A stretch of DNA of 20,660 bases from positions 1-20,660 of the IMG/VR virus record IMGVR_UViG_3300042923_000448; one strand, 5' to 3'. Position 1 is the stretch's first letter, and each line of letters opens with the position of its first letter. The notes beneath the pieces were generated by a model. It was not told where the DNA came from and searched no databases. It saw nothing but the letters and a program-made list of their open reading frames with translations. Of the stretch, positions 11,700 to 17,779 are shown piece by piece. Origin of the DNA: a virus. The position numbers and the translations under genes are program-made.

Positions 11700-11728
11700 T
11701 TGCGTACGAACGTTCGTGTGTGTATAAT
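11700..11728 (+). promoter_or_regulatory. Consensus housekeeping-type promoter
   Basis: TTGCGT (11700-11705) as -35 and a perfect TATAAT (11723-11728) as -10, with a 17-base spacer, the ideal distance. The likely start site is A11736. It is by far the best promoter I can find in the window. The spacer contains a 12-bp palindrome, so it may be repressible. It directs transcription into a terminator about 65 bases on. Confidence 0.8.
11706..11717. promoter_or_regulatory. 12-bp palindromic operator candidate
   Basis: ACGAACGTTCGT is a perfect palindrome lying wholly in the promoter spacer, so a bound dimer would block RNA polymerase. It resembles but is not the actinobacterial SOS box, which needs four bases between GAAC and GTTC. 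The binding protein is unknown; small HTH proteins at 4197, 4545 or 12006 are candidates. Confidence 0.5.
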
Positions 11729-11735
11729 CGACCCC

Positions 11736-11802
11736 AGGTGGTTGAAGCACGCCTTCACACCGAAGTTCTCACCCCGTTGACACTGTCGGCGGGGTCTTTT
11801 CG
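11736..11802 (+). ncRNA. Putative 65-70-nt small RNA or terminated leader
   Basis: Transcription from the promoter at 11700-11728 should start near 11736 and stop at the terminator ending near 11800. The RNA would begin with a hairpin: GGTG (11737-11740) and TGAAG (11743-11747), with a 2-nt bulge between, pair with CTTCA (11753-11757) and CACC (11758-11761) around a 5-nt loop. A 9-nt linker and the terminator stem follow. It could be a free small RNA or the aborted leader of the downstream genes. No ORF fits inside. The existence of the transcript is inferred from signals, not seen. Confidence 0.6.
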
Positions 11803-11804
11803 TT
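11771..11804 (+). terminator. Rho-independent terminator
   Basis: ACCCCG (11771-11776) pairs with CGGGGT (11790-11795), and an inner GACA/TGTC stem (11779-11782/11784-11787) is separated by a TT/GG internal loop. The T-rich run CTTTTCGTT follows directly. This is a standard intrinsic terminator for + strand transcription, only about 65 bases after the likely start of transcription. Confidence 0.75.
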
Positions 11805-12005
11805 AACAGACCTCCTCGGTAGTCGTGCGCGGCATAACCGGGTTGCAGGATGGCGCGCCCAGGAGCGCGCCGGCACAACAGTGAGCCAAGACCGCAAACC
11901 GCGCGAGCTCCACACAGGCCCGAGCCGGGTAAAGCCGTTGGCGGGCCACACCCTTTCTTTCCGTCGCTTCCCCTGCGTCGGGGGAGCCCAATCACGGGGG
12001 TAACC

Positions 12006-12230
12006 GTGGCACTCGACAACCTTCGCGCCGACCTTGAAGAAGCGCGCCGACAGAAGCCCGCAACGTTCGCCGCGTGGCTGGAAACCGCCGACCCCACCAC
12101 TGTGGGGCTCGTCATGGAATACATCACCGACACGGGTGTGATGATTGACCCGTTGGTGGCGAAGTTGCGGAAGAACGAGATCCCCATTACGCGGGAGACG
12201 GTGGAGAAGTACCGTGACGCGCGGGGCTGA
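12006..12230 (+). CDS. Small HTH DNA-binding protein before phosphoesterase
   Basis: A 74-aa protein. GTG 12006 follows CGGGGGTAACC; longer in-frame starts up to 11850 give an unlikely Arg/Pro-rich extension, so I reject them. The pattern ALDNLRADLEEARRQKPATFAAWLET, a short acidic turn, then DPLVAKLRKNEIPITRETVEKYRDARG matches small proteins that, in actinophages, regularly precede a metallophosphoesterase. The final part is a helix-turn-helix (LVAKLRKNEIPITRETVEKY). It is usually annotated as an HTH or terminase-associated protein. A homing nuclease gene now separates it from its usual partner (12687). It may bind DNA in packaging or regulation. Confidence 0.7.
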   Translation: MALDNLRADLEEARRQKPATFAAWLETADPTTVGLVMEYITDTGVMIDPLVAKLRKNEIPITRETVEKYRDARG

Positions 12231-12690
12231 GGGTATCGCCGGGCGCTTTTGGGCGCGGGTGGAGAAGGATGCCGAATGCTGGAAGTGGACCGGCTCGCAC
12301 GCTCGCGGGTATGGGTACCTCTGGACGGCAGGCCGTAAGCGCGTCTACGCCCACCGCATCTCCTACACGCTGGCCCACGGGGAAATTCCAGAAGGCGCGA
12401 TGGTGGATCACATCTGCCACAACCGCGGATGCGTGAATCCGGATCACCTCCGGCTCGCATCGAACAAGCAGAACCTCGAGAACCTTGGGGGTCTGTACGC
12501 CTCGAACACGTCTGGCTTTCGCGGTGTGACACGGCGGCGCAACGGTACTTGGCAGGCCGAAGTCACGCACAACGGCTCCAAGCGGTATCTGGGCGTCTTC
12601 GCGACCGCGGAGGACGCCGCAACCGCAGCGGCCTCCGCGCGGATGGACCTGTTCACGCACAACGTGGCAGACCGAGGGGCCGAGAAATGA
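12214..12690 (+). CDS. HNH homing endonuclease with AP2 domain
   Basis: A 158-aa protein. GTG 12214 has GGAG at 12203-12206, inside the end of the HTH gene (17-base overlap). The HNH_3-type nuclease spans about 12-90: FWARVEKDAECWKWTGS, GYGYLW, AHRISYTLAHGEIPEG, and the core VDHICHNRGCVNPDHL with C68, H69, C73 and H78 as metal ligands. Residues 100-142 form an AP2-like DNA-binding domain (SGFRGVTRRRNGTWQAEVTH, then LGVFATAEDAATAA). The HNH-AP2 pairing is typical of homing nucleases. It sits exactly between two genes that are normally adjacent, and its stop overlaps the ATG of the phosphoesterase (ATGA at 12687), which is a neat, non-disruptive insertion. Confidence 0.9.
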   Translation: MTRGAEGIAGRFWARVEKDAECWKWTGSHARGYGYLWTAGRKRVYAHRISYTLAHGEIPEGAMVDHICHNRGCVNPDHLRLASNKQNLENLGGLYASNTSGFRGVTRRRNGTWQAEVTHNGSKRYLGVFATAEDAATAAASARMDLFTHNVADRGAEK

Positions 12691-13838
12691 CGCTCGCTGA
12701 TGACCTGGACGCGTTGACCGTCCCGACACCGCCGAAGAAGTTCCAGCAGCACGCCGAGTTCGACGAGAACGGCGGCACCGCTGCAACCGGGCCGGTGCGC
12801 CGCGTGGTCACCGACTACCGGGAACTCCTCACCCTCGCCGGCCTCGACCCCGACGCCTTCCGCATCGTCGGGAAAGTCAGTCAGTGGTCCAAGACCCACC
12901 ACGACAAAGAAGACACCTACAGTTTCTTCTTCACCTTTGAAGCCCTCACGGCCGGTGAAGAAGCCCTAGACCTACCTGCCCTCTACTCCGAAGCAAGACG
13001 CAAACCGCGAAACCCCGTCACCACGAGGGGTACGGCTGACAGCCGAGTTACTGTCGTTGCACTTTCGGATGTTCAGGCGGGCAAGGTGGACCACCGCGGC
13101 GGGACCCCTGAACTCATCGACCGGCTCGCCGGGATGAGGGAACGTCTCGCCGCGCACCTCAAAGCCCGGAAACCGCAAGCCACCGTGCTAGCCGAAGTCG
13201 GGGATCTCTTTGAGGGGTTCGAGTCCGGCGGTAACCCAATGTTCACCAACGACCTGTCGTTGGCGCAGCAGATGGACCTTGCCGGCACTGAGGTTTACCG
13301 GTTCGTGGAGGTCATGCAACGCCACGGACGGGTCGACGTTGTCTGTATCCCTTCGAATCACACCGCATGGCGGTCAGGGAAGCAGCAGCTCGGGCGCCCC
13401 GGCGACGACCTCGGACTGTTCGTCCACAAGCAAGTACAGAAACTCGCCAACGCGGCAGGGATCGACGCTCACTGGACCTACCCGGACATGTTCGACGAGT
13501 CCGTGGTCATCGATATCCTCGGCACCGGGCTTGGTGTGGTTCATGGTAACCAGTTCAACCCCGGCCAGGCCGTCACATGGTGGCAGAAGCAGCAGCACGG
13601 TGGGATGCCTACCGCACGCGCTGACATCCTTCTTACTGGCCACTATCACCACCTGACTGTGCTTCCGTCCGGGCGTAACCCGTCCACGGGGAAGTCGAAG
13701 TGGTGGTTGCAGGCGCCGACGACGGATAACGGTTCGTCGTGGTTCCGGAACGTTGGTGGCGGGGATTCGGATGCGGGGCTGCTCGTGTTCGACATCACTG
13801 AGGATGGGTTCGACCTCTCGAGCCTCACCGTCCTCTGA
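12687..13838 (+). CDS. Calcineurin-like metallophosphoesterase
   Basis: A 383-aa protein from ATG 12687 (ATGA overlap). The N-terminal 115 residues are a phage-specific domain (DYRELLTLAGLDPDAFRIVGKVSQW, TYSFFFTFEA). Residues 120-345 form a metallophosphoesterase: LSDVQAGK (D128, Q130 for the usual DxH), AEVGDLFEG (D173), PSNHTAWRSG (N224, H225, with Ser for Gly), VVHGNQ (H286), and TGHYHH (H319, H321). The motif I substitution D-x-Q is also seen in phage relatives. Such enzymes may cut nucleic acid or nucleotides; in actinophages this gene is sometimes called a DNA-binding or MRE11-like protein. The substrate is unknown. It is the largest gene between the helicase and terminase. Confidence 0.85.
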   Translation: MTLADDLDALTVPTPPKKFQQHAEFDENGGTAATGPVRRVVTDYRELLTLAGLDPDAFRIVGKVSQWSKTHHDKEDTYSFFFTFEALTAGEEALDLPALYSEARRKPRNPVTTRGTADSRVTVVALSDVQAGKVDHRGGTPELIDRLAGMRERLAAHLKARKPQATVLAEVGDLFEGFESGGNPMFTNDLSLAQQMDLAGTEVYRFVEVMQRHGRVDVVCIPSNHTAWRSGKQQLGRPGDDLGLFVHKQVQKLANAAGIDAHWTYPDMFDESVVIDILGTGLGVVHGNQFNPGQAVTWWQKQQHGGMPTARADILLTGHYHHLTVLPSGRNPSTGKSKWWLQAPTTDNGSSWFRNVGGGDSDAGLLVFDITEDGFDLSSLTVL

Positions 13839-13840
13839 CC

Positions 13841-13889
13841 ACTTACCTCACGTGGGTATACGCCACGTGTATACCCACGTGTGGTAAGT
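13841..13889. repeat. 49-bp inverted repeat with three CACGTG motifs
   Basis: ACTTACC-T-CACGTGGGTATAC on the left arm (13841-13861) pairs with the right arm 13869-13889 at 20 of 21 positions (one T-T mismatch), with a 7-base loop. Three CACGTG sites lie at 13849-13854, 13864-13869 and 13876-13881. No U-tract follows. It fills the gap after the phosphoesterase. It may be a bidirectional or U-less terminator, or a protein-binding site. Confidence 0.8.
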
Positions 13890-13909
13890 CCGCGTAAGGG
13901 CGGTGGCTC

Positions 13910-14077
13910 ATGGACACTTCCAGACGTTGCGACCGCTGTGGCGTGCAGGCGTACTGGTCCACATGGATCGACATGACCGAGATGACGTGGTGCACGCATC
14001 ACTTCCGGGAGTCCGAAGCCAAGCTGCGGGATATTGCGCTTGCCGTGATTGACCACACGTGGGAGATGGATTCCTGA
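13910..14077 (+). CDS. Small Cys-rich protein, CDRCG...CTHH type (55 aa)
   Basis: A 55-aa protein from ATG 13910, the first gene after the inverted repeat. Upstream is AAGGGCGG at 13896-13903. It has C7/C10 (CDRC) and C28, H31 (WCTHH), a zinc site in the pattern RCDRCGVQAYW...M.WC.HH. I recognise this as a frequent small actinophage protein, with the pattern CDRCGAQA......FC.HH, of unknown function. Residues 34-52 form a helix (ESEAKLRDIALAVIDHT). Its stop shares a base with the next ATG (TGATG at 14077). Confidence 0.7.
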   Translation: MDTSRRCDRCGVQAYWSTWIDMTEMTWCTHHFRESEAKLRDIALAVIDHTWEMDS

Positions 14078-14262
14078 TGTGGCGTTGGGTGACGATCGCC
14101 GCGGTAGGCATCGGCCTCATCACCGCGGCGGTGTGGTTGCTGTGCCTCCTCGTCCTCGCAGCACCCGGGTTTTTGGCCCTGTTGTTCCTGTTGCCTGTGT
14201 TCCATGCGTCCGTTTTGCCGTCGTGGGAAGACGAACTCAAAGCCTGGCTGGAGAGACCATGA
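14077..14262 (+). CDS. Small two-pass membrane protein
   Basis: A 61-aa protein from ATG 14077 (TGATG overlap). Two hydrophobic segments occupy about residues 3-25 and 28-48, with very little loop between them, followed by a charged tail SWEDELKAWLERP. The tail DNA (14230-14254) is identical to 25 bases in the mini-ORF at 11374. A two-pass membrane protein with a charged C-terminus could be a holin, but it is shorter than most, lies far from any lysis gene, and I do not assign it. Its stop overlaps the ATG at 14259. Confidence 0.65.
   Translation: MWRWVTIAAVGIGLITAAVWLLCLLVLAAPGFLALLFLLPVFHASVLPSWEDELKAWLERP
14230..14254 (+). repeat. 25-bp perfect direct repeat, unit B (partner 11392-11416)
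   Basis: Identical to 11392-11416 over 25 bases and, in both places, in the frame encoding DELKAWLE near the end of a gene whose stop overlaps the next ATG. See the partner for interpretation. Confidence 0.85.
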
Positions 14263-14456
14263 CGTCGAGGGCTGAGGATCTGACCGAAGCGCAAGCAAGC
14301 CCACAGGCTCAAGTCGCGCGAGTTAAGCCCTGTACCGCAACCCTGGTACTCGACTACGACTCACTGGACTGTTACCTGTCTGATGGTCACGCCGGCCCCC
14401 ACAAAGGACGCGGCGAACACCACGCATTCTTCTGGCAGTACGAGGTGATCCGGTGA
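14259..14456 (+). CDS. Small protein with C...C...GHxGPH metal motif (65 aa)
   Basis: A 65-aa protein from ATG 14259 (ATGA overlap). Residues 1-22 are polar. Then C25, C38, H44 and H48 appear in a PCTATLVLDYDSLDCYL, SDGHAGPHKG arrangement that looks like a compact zinc site. The GHxGPH motif after a Cys pair is a repeated pattern in small phage proteins of unknown function. The C-terminus is aromatic (AFFWQYEVIR). It overlaps the next GTG in GTGA at 14453. Confidence 0.65.
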   Translation: MTSRAEDLTEAQASPQAQVARVKPCTATLVLDYDSLDCYLSDGHAGPHKGRGEHHAFFWQYEVIR

Positions 14457-14701
14457 GCGAGGCCACGAAGATGGCCCTCGAAGCCGCCATCGAAGCGCAC
14501 GTCCACGACGAATGCGACGGCGACCTCACCGGGGCATGGGTGCTCGTCACCGAAACCACCACCCTCGCAGACATGGACAACAACGACTCCGTGTTCTTCT
14601 GGGCCACTCGTGAGAAGCAGTCCTCGTTTATGACGGATGGGCTGTTGAATGCTGTGTTGCACCGGGAACGGTACGCACGCACCGACGAGGACGATGACTG
14701 A
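14453..14701 (+). CDS. Small acidic conserved actinophage protein (82 aa)
   Basis: An 82-aa protein starting at GTG 14453 (GTGA overlap). It has a helical start (ATKMALEAAIEAHVHDECDGD), a strand region TGAWVLVTETTTLADMDNN, DSVFFWATREKQ, then a helix SFMTDGLLNAVLHRERY and an acidic tail (DEDDD). The pattern AAIEAHV.DE..G..TGAWVLV....L.DM.......F resembles small proteins I recall from several actinophage clusters, with unknown function. Its charge suggests it may bind a basic or nucleic-acid-binding partner, perhaps as a mimic, but this is only a guess. TGATG overlap with the next gene. Confidence 0.68.
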   Translation: MSEATKMALEAAIEAHVHDECDGDLTGAWVLVTETTTLADMDNNDSVFFWATREKQSSFMTDGLLNAVLHRERYARTDEDDD

Positions 14702-15045
14702 TGAAGTACCCACCTGACTACGAACTCTCATACATCGAGAGCACCGTCGAAGCCCTCAACCTCCGCGGCCTCATCATCACCCCATCCGCGGTACTCCAAG
14801 GCCTCTGGATGATCGAAGCGCGCGGCCTCGAAGACGCCGACGCGGAAACGTCGCTCTACGTGTTCCTTTACCGGCTGACACCGTTCCACGCCGGACACCT
14901 CGAACCGACATGGTTCCAAGGGTGGGAGGCCCTGGCTAACGAACTCGCCGCAGCCAGCCTTGAAGAACTCGCACACCGGTTCGGGTATGACGCGGTGCGC
15001 GTGGCTGAGATCATCCGATGGCACTTCCTGTCACGCACCAGCTGA
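14701..15045 (+). CDS. Hypothetical helical protein (114 aa)
   Basis: A 114-aa protein from ATG 14701 (TGATG overlap). Mostly helical: YIESTVEALNLRGLIITPSA, VLQGLWMIEARG, TSLYVFLYRLTPFH, a Trp-containing turn (EPTWFQGWEALANELAAASL), and a C-terminal ELAHRFGYDAVRVAEIIRWHFL segment that resembles an HTH. No cysteines and no membrane segment. The family is not recognised. It is the last gene before the hairpin at 15061 and the HNH-terminase block. Confidence 0.68.
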   Translation: MKYPPDYELSYIESTVEALNLRGLIITPSAVLQGLWMIEARGLEDADAETSLYVFLYRLTPFHAGHLEPTWFQGWEALANELAAASLEELAHRFGYDAVRVAEIIRWHFLSRTS

Positions 15046-15060
15046 CCTGCCTGTCACGAC

Positions 15061-15097
15061 CGCTTATTCCCGTTTATCCCTGTAACCGGGAATAGCG
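15061..15097 (+). terminator. Strong hairpin, probable terminator
   Basis: CGCTTATTCCCG (15061-15072) pairs with CGGGAATAGCG (15087-15097), with one bulged T, around a 14-base loop. A pyrimidine-rich stretch follows (CTCTTACTCTTCCCTTTCG) but not a clean U-tract. It sits 15 bases after the stop of the previous gene and before the HNH/terminase block, so it may end early-region transcription. Confidence 0.5.
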
Positions 15098-15133
15098 GGA
15101 CTCTTACTCTTCCCTTTCGACCCCGAGGTGCAC

Positions 15134-15481
15134 ATGCGCGTGTGCTCACAACCCGGATGCCCAACCATCTACCCCACATCCGAGGGGACACGATGCGCTG
15201 AGCACCGCCGCCAAGCGGACAGGGCACGTGGTACGGCACGAGACCGGGGCTACACAACCCCAGGACACCAAGCCTTCCGCACAGCCGTACTCACACGAGA
15301 CCCCATCTGCGTCCTCTGCCACAGTGCATTCGCCACAGTAGCGGACCACTACCCACGGTCACGCAAAGAGTTGATCGAGCTCGGACTCAACCCCAACGAC
15401 CCTGACGCTGGCCGCGGCCTATGCAAACCCTGTCACGACACATCCACAGCAGAACACCAGCCCGGAGGCTGGCACACCTGA
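15134..15481 (+). CDS. Terminase-associated HNH endonuclease
   Basis: A 115-aa HNH nuclease. ATG 15134 has GAGG at 15125-15128; GTG 15128 is an alternative. Residues 4-24 carry a zinc site (C4, C9, C21, H24). The HNH core has C59xxC62 (CVLC), the VADHYPRSR element (D71, H72), an N/D-rich turn (GLNPNDPDAGRG), and LCKPCHDTSTAEH (C97, C100, H101). This matches HNH proteins encoded next to terminase in cos phages, such as HK97 gp74, which are needed with terminase for cos cleavage and DNA packaging. The terminase genes follow after a 191-base gap, which supports that role rather than homing. Confidence 0.9.
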   Translation: MRVCSQPGCPTIYPTSEGTRCAEHRRQADRARGTARDRGYTTPGHQAFRTAVLTRDPICVLCHSAFATVADHYPRSRKELIELGLNPNDPDAGRGLCKPCHDTSTAEHQPGGWHT

Positions 15482-15672
15482 ACGGATGTTCGACAGTCCC
15501 ACCTCAAGGGGTGGGGGAGGCCCCCTTCAACCCTCCTGCCAAAGTACCGCCGGGGAGGTGTGAAAAACCTCGGACGGGTTCAAAACGTTCCAAACCGCCT
15601 CTGTTCGTAGGGGTGTTCGACTGTTCCGACGTGGCGTGATGCCGCGCAGCGTGATGCTGAGGATGTGATGTC
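15482..15672. other. Candidate cos/packaging region
   Basis: 191 bases between the HNH gene and terS with no gene. It holds a GC-rich hairpin GGGGG-AGG-CCCCC (15513-15525), enclosed by AAGGGG/CCCCTT (15506-15511/15522-15527). A near-repeat TGTTCGACAGT (15487-15497) / TGTTCGACTGT (15614-15624) could be terminase-binding sites. Position alone, between a cos-type HNH and terS, makes this the best place to look for cos. No cohesive end can be read from sequence. Confidence 0.4.
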
Positions 15673-16125
15673 ATGCCTTCTGGTGGTGCTCGTGCCCGTA
15701 GTGGCCCTTCGCCTGATCCGAGCTCGTTCCGGTCGATGGATCGGGAGTGGGTTGATCTTCCTGTTGCTGGTTTCGCCGGCACGATTCCTGCGTTCCCCCT
15801 GCCTGACGCTCTGTCGGTGGAGGTTGAGTTGTGGGATGAGTTGTGGCGGAAGCCGCAGGGTGCCGCGTGGGATGCTCTGGGCCTGAAGTTTCAGGTGGCG
15901 GCGTATGTGCGCGCGTATCTTGAGTCTGTTCAGGAGAAGGCGTCGGCGGGGTTGAAGACTGCTGTGCTTCGCATGGAGGCGGAGCTCGGTCTGAACGTTC
16001 CGGGTATGCGGTCGAATGGGTGGCGGATCTCTGACGGTTCTGTGGCGGCGCCGGTTGCGACTCCTGCTGCTCGGCAGACGTCGTCGGGTGACTGGCTGAA
16101 GGCTGTCTCCGTTGAAGGGGCCTGA
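15673..16125 (+). CDS. terS: Terminase small subunit
   Basis: A 150-aa protein assigned mainly by position directly before the large subunit (14-base overlap) and by its resemblance to P27-type small terminases. ATG 15673 has GAGGA at 15659-15663. The N-terminus is polar and disordered (GGARARSGPSPDPSS). Residues 35-105 carry helices with the pattern FPLPD...VELWDELWRKPQGAAW, then VAAYVRAYLESVQEKASAGLKTAVLRMEAELGLNVPGMRSNGWRI. The tail is Ala/Thr/Ser-rich. Small subunits assemble as rings that recognise the packaging site and deliver DNA to the large subunit. Confidence 0.85.
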   Translation: MPSGGARARSGPSPDPSSFRSMDREWVDLPVAGFAGTIPAFPLPDALSVEVELWDELWRKPQGAAWDALGLKFQVAAYVRAYLESVQEKASAGLKTAVLRMEAELGLNVPGMRSNGWRISDGSVAAPVATPAARQTSSGDWLKAVSVEGA

Positions 16126-17764
16126 CTACAAGATCCCGCCTCGTACTCGTTCTCTCGGTTACCTGGGCATGTGGTGGATTGAGAATCACTGTGTTGTCCC
16201 GGAGGGTGACACGGCTGGTGACCCGTTCATGCCGACGCTGGATCATCGTGTGTGGTTGGCGAATTGGTATGAGGTTCGTTCGACGGCGAAGCCTGGTGAG
16301 CGTAATCAGGCGTTCCGGTATCGCACGGGGCAGTGGATGGCGGCGCAGAAGGTCGGCAAGTCGCCTGGTGTGGCCGCGGAGACGTGCCTCGAGTTCGTGG
16401 GGCCGGCGCTGTTCGACGGTTGGGCGGAAGAGGGCGACTACTACGCGTGCGCCGATCACGGGTGTCCGTGTGGGGGCGTGTACTTCTACGAGGCGGGGGA
16501 GCCGAAGGGGCGCCCTTGGCCTACGCCCCGCATCCAGCTTGCGGCTGTCGTCGAGGATCAGGTGGAGAACACCTGGGGCGCTCTTATCCCGATGATCGAC
16601 TCGGGGCCGCTGTCGAACATGATCCGCACGGGTGAGGCGTTCATCCGTCACCCGAACGGGAACCGTGACTCGCGGGTTGAGATCGTCACGTCGAAGGCGG
16701 ACGGCAAGCTTGGTGCGCGTATCTCTGCGGGGAAGTGTGATGAGACGGGTCTGTGGACTGACTCGAACAAGATGAAGAAGTTCATGCGTACTTTGCGGCG
16801 TGGTGCTGCGGGTATGGGTGGGCGGGTGTCGGAGACGACGAACCCGTATGACCCGGCTGAGGCTTCTCAGGCGCAGGACACGCACGAGTCGAAGCGTAAG
16901 GACGTTCTCAAGCACTACTTCCCGCCGCCGGCGAATCTTCGATTCGATCTGAAGAAGGATCGTGCGTTGATCTTCGCGTTCAACTATGGCGGGTCGCCCT
17001 GGGTGGATCAGCGGTCGATTGAGGCGGAGTCTCAGGCGCTTGCGGAGTCGAATCCGGCTGAGGCGGAGCGGTTCTTCGGGAACCGGATCGTCGCGGGATC
17101 GGGTGCATGGTTCGACATGACGAAGTGGGCTGACCGGAAGGTTGAGACCCCGGTCACGGTGTCGGCTCGGACGAAGGTGTGTGCCGGGTTCGACGGGTCG
17201 AACAACGATGACCACACCGGCATCCGGCTCGAGACTCTGGACGGGTACCAGTTCACTCCGTTGTATGGCGACGCGCGGCGTAAGACGCATTGGCGCCCGC
17301 AGGACTGGGATGGGCGTATCCCGCGCGCTGAGGTGATGGCCGCGTGGTCGCAGCTCGCGTCTGAGTTCGAGATCGTCCGCGCGTACCTTGACCCGGCGTT
17401 CTGGGAGTCCGAGGCGGACACTCTCGCCGCAGAGCACGGCGAGAAGGTGTTCATCAAGTGGGCTACGAACCGCCTGAATCCGATGCACGCCGCGCTCGAG
17501 CGGTTCCGTACGGACGTGTACAACGTCGAGTCGGACTTCTGGCACGACGGTGACGGGGACGTTGAAGCGCATCTGCGTAACGCGATCCTCCGCGCGCGTG
17601 GTGTGGACCCCGCGACGGGAATCAACCGGTACTTCATCGCGAAGCCGACCGACCCGCAGAAGATCGACCTCGCTATGTGTTCTGTGCTCGCTCATGAGGC
17701 GCGTATGGACGCGATCGCTGCGGGAGCGCTGGCCTCTCAGCCGGACAACTTCATTTACTACTGA
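16112..17764 (+). CDS. terL: Terminase large subunit
   Basis: A 550-aa protein, the packaging ATPase and nuclease. TTG 16112 is the most likely start, overlapping terS by 14 bases; the next ATG (about residue 20) would remove part of the family N-terminus. The ATPase half has an AAQKVGKSPGVAAE segment (about 77-90) at the Walker A position. Conserved regions follow: LAAVVEDQVENTW and FIRHPNGNRDSRVEIVTSKADGKLG. The nuclease half has acidic metal-binding residues in AGFDGSNNDDHTGI (about 360) and AYLDPAFWESE (about 425). It cuts concatemeric DNA and pumps it through the portal encoded next. The DNA here is rich in G/T at third codon positions, unlike the early genes. Confidence 0.95.
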   Translation: MKGPDYKIPPRTRSLGYLGMWWIENHCVVPEGDTAGDPFMPTLDHRVWLANWYEVRSTAKPGERNQAFRYRTGQWMAAQKVGKSPGVAAETCLEFVGPALFDGWAEEGDYYACADHGCPCGGVYFYEAGEPKGRPWPTPRIQLAAVVEDQVENTWGALIPMIDSGPLSNMIRTGEAFIRHPNGNRDSRVEIVTSKADGKLGARISAGKCDETGLWTDSNKMKKFMRTLRRGAAGMGGRVSETTNPYDPAEASQAQDTHESKRKDVLKHYFPPPANLRFDLKKDRALIFAFNYGGSPWVDQRSIEAESQALAESNPAEAERFFGNRIVAGSGAWFDMTKWADRKVETPVTVSARTKVCAGFDGSNNDDHTGIRLETLDGYQFTPLYGDARRKTHWRPQDWDGRIPRAEVMAAWSQLASEFEIVRAYLDPAFWESEADTLAAEHGEKVFIKWATNRLNPMHAALERFRTDVYNVESDFWHDGDGDVEAHLRNAILRARGVDPATGINRYFIAKPTDPQKIDLAMCSVLAHEARMDAIAAGALASQPDNFIYY

Positions 17765-17779
17765 GCCTTTGGAGGGCGC

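Larger units (their letters stand above)
11697..12005. promoter_or_regulatory. Early/late boundary intergenic region
   Basis: 309 bases without a convincing gene, between the early block and the HTH/packaging block. The first 110 bases hold the consensus promoter, operator-like palindrome, short transcript and terminator described separately. From about 11805 on, the DNA is GC-rich with a perfect 7-bp hairpin GGCGCGC/GCGCGCC (11852-11858/11865-11871, 6-base loop). I see nothing else interpretable until the GTG at 12006. Confidence 0.6.

Noticed and set aside
11709-11716. LexA/SOS box in the promoter spacer (GAACGTTC).
   Set aside because: The actinobacterial SOS box needs four bases between GAAC and GTTC; here they are adjacent, so LexA is unlikely to bind.
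11881-12003. Possible 40-aa ORF from GTG 11881 in the intergenic region, ending at TAA 12001-12003.
   Set aside because: There is no ribosome-binding site upstream and no recognisable motif. The translation is basic and Pro-rich, as expected for random GC-rich DNA.
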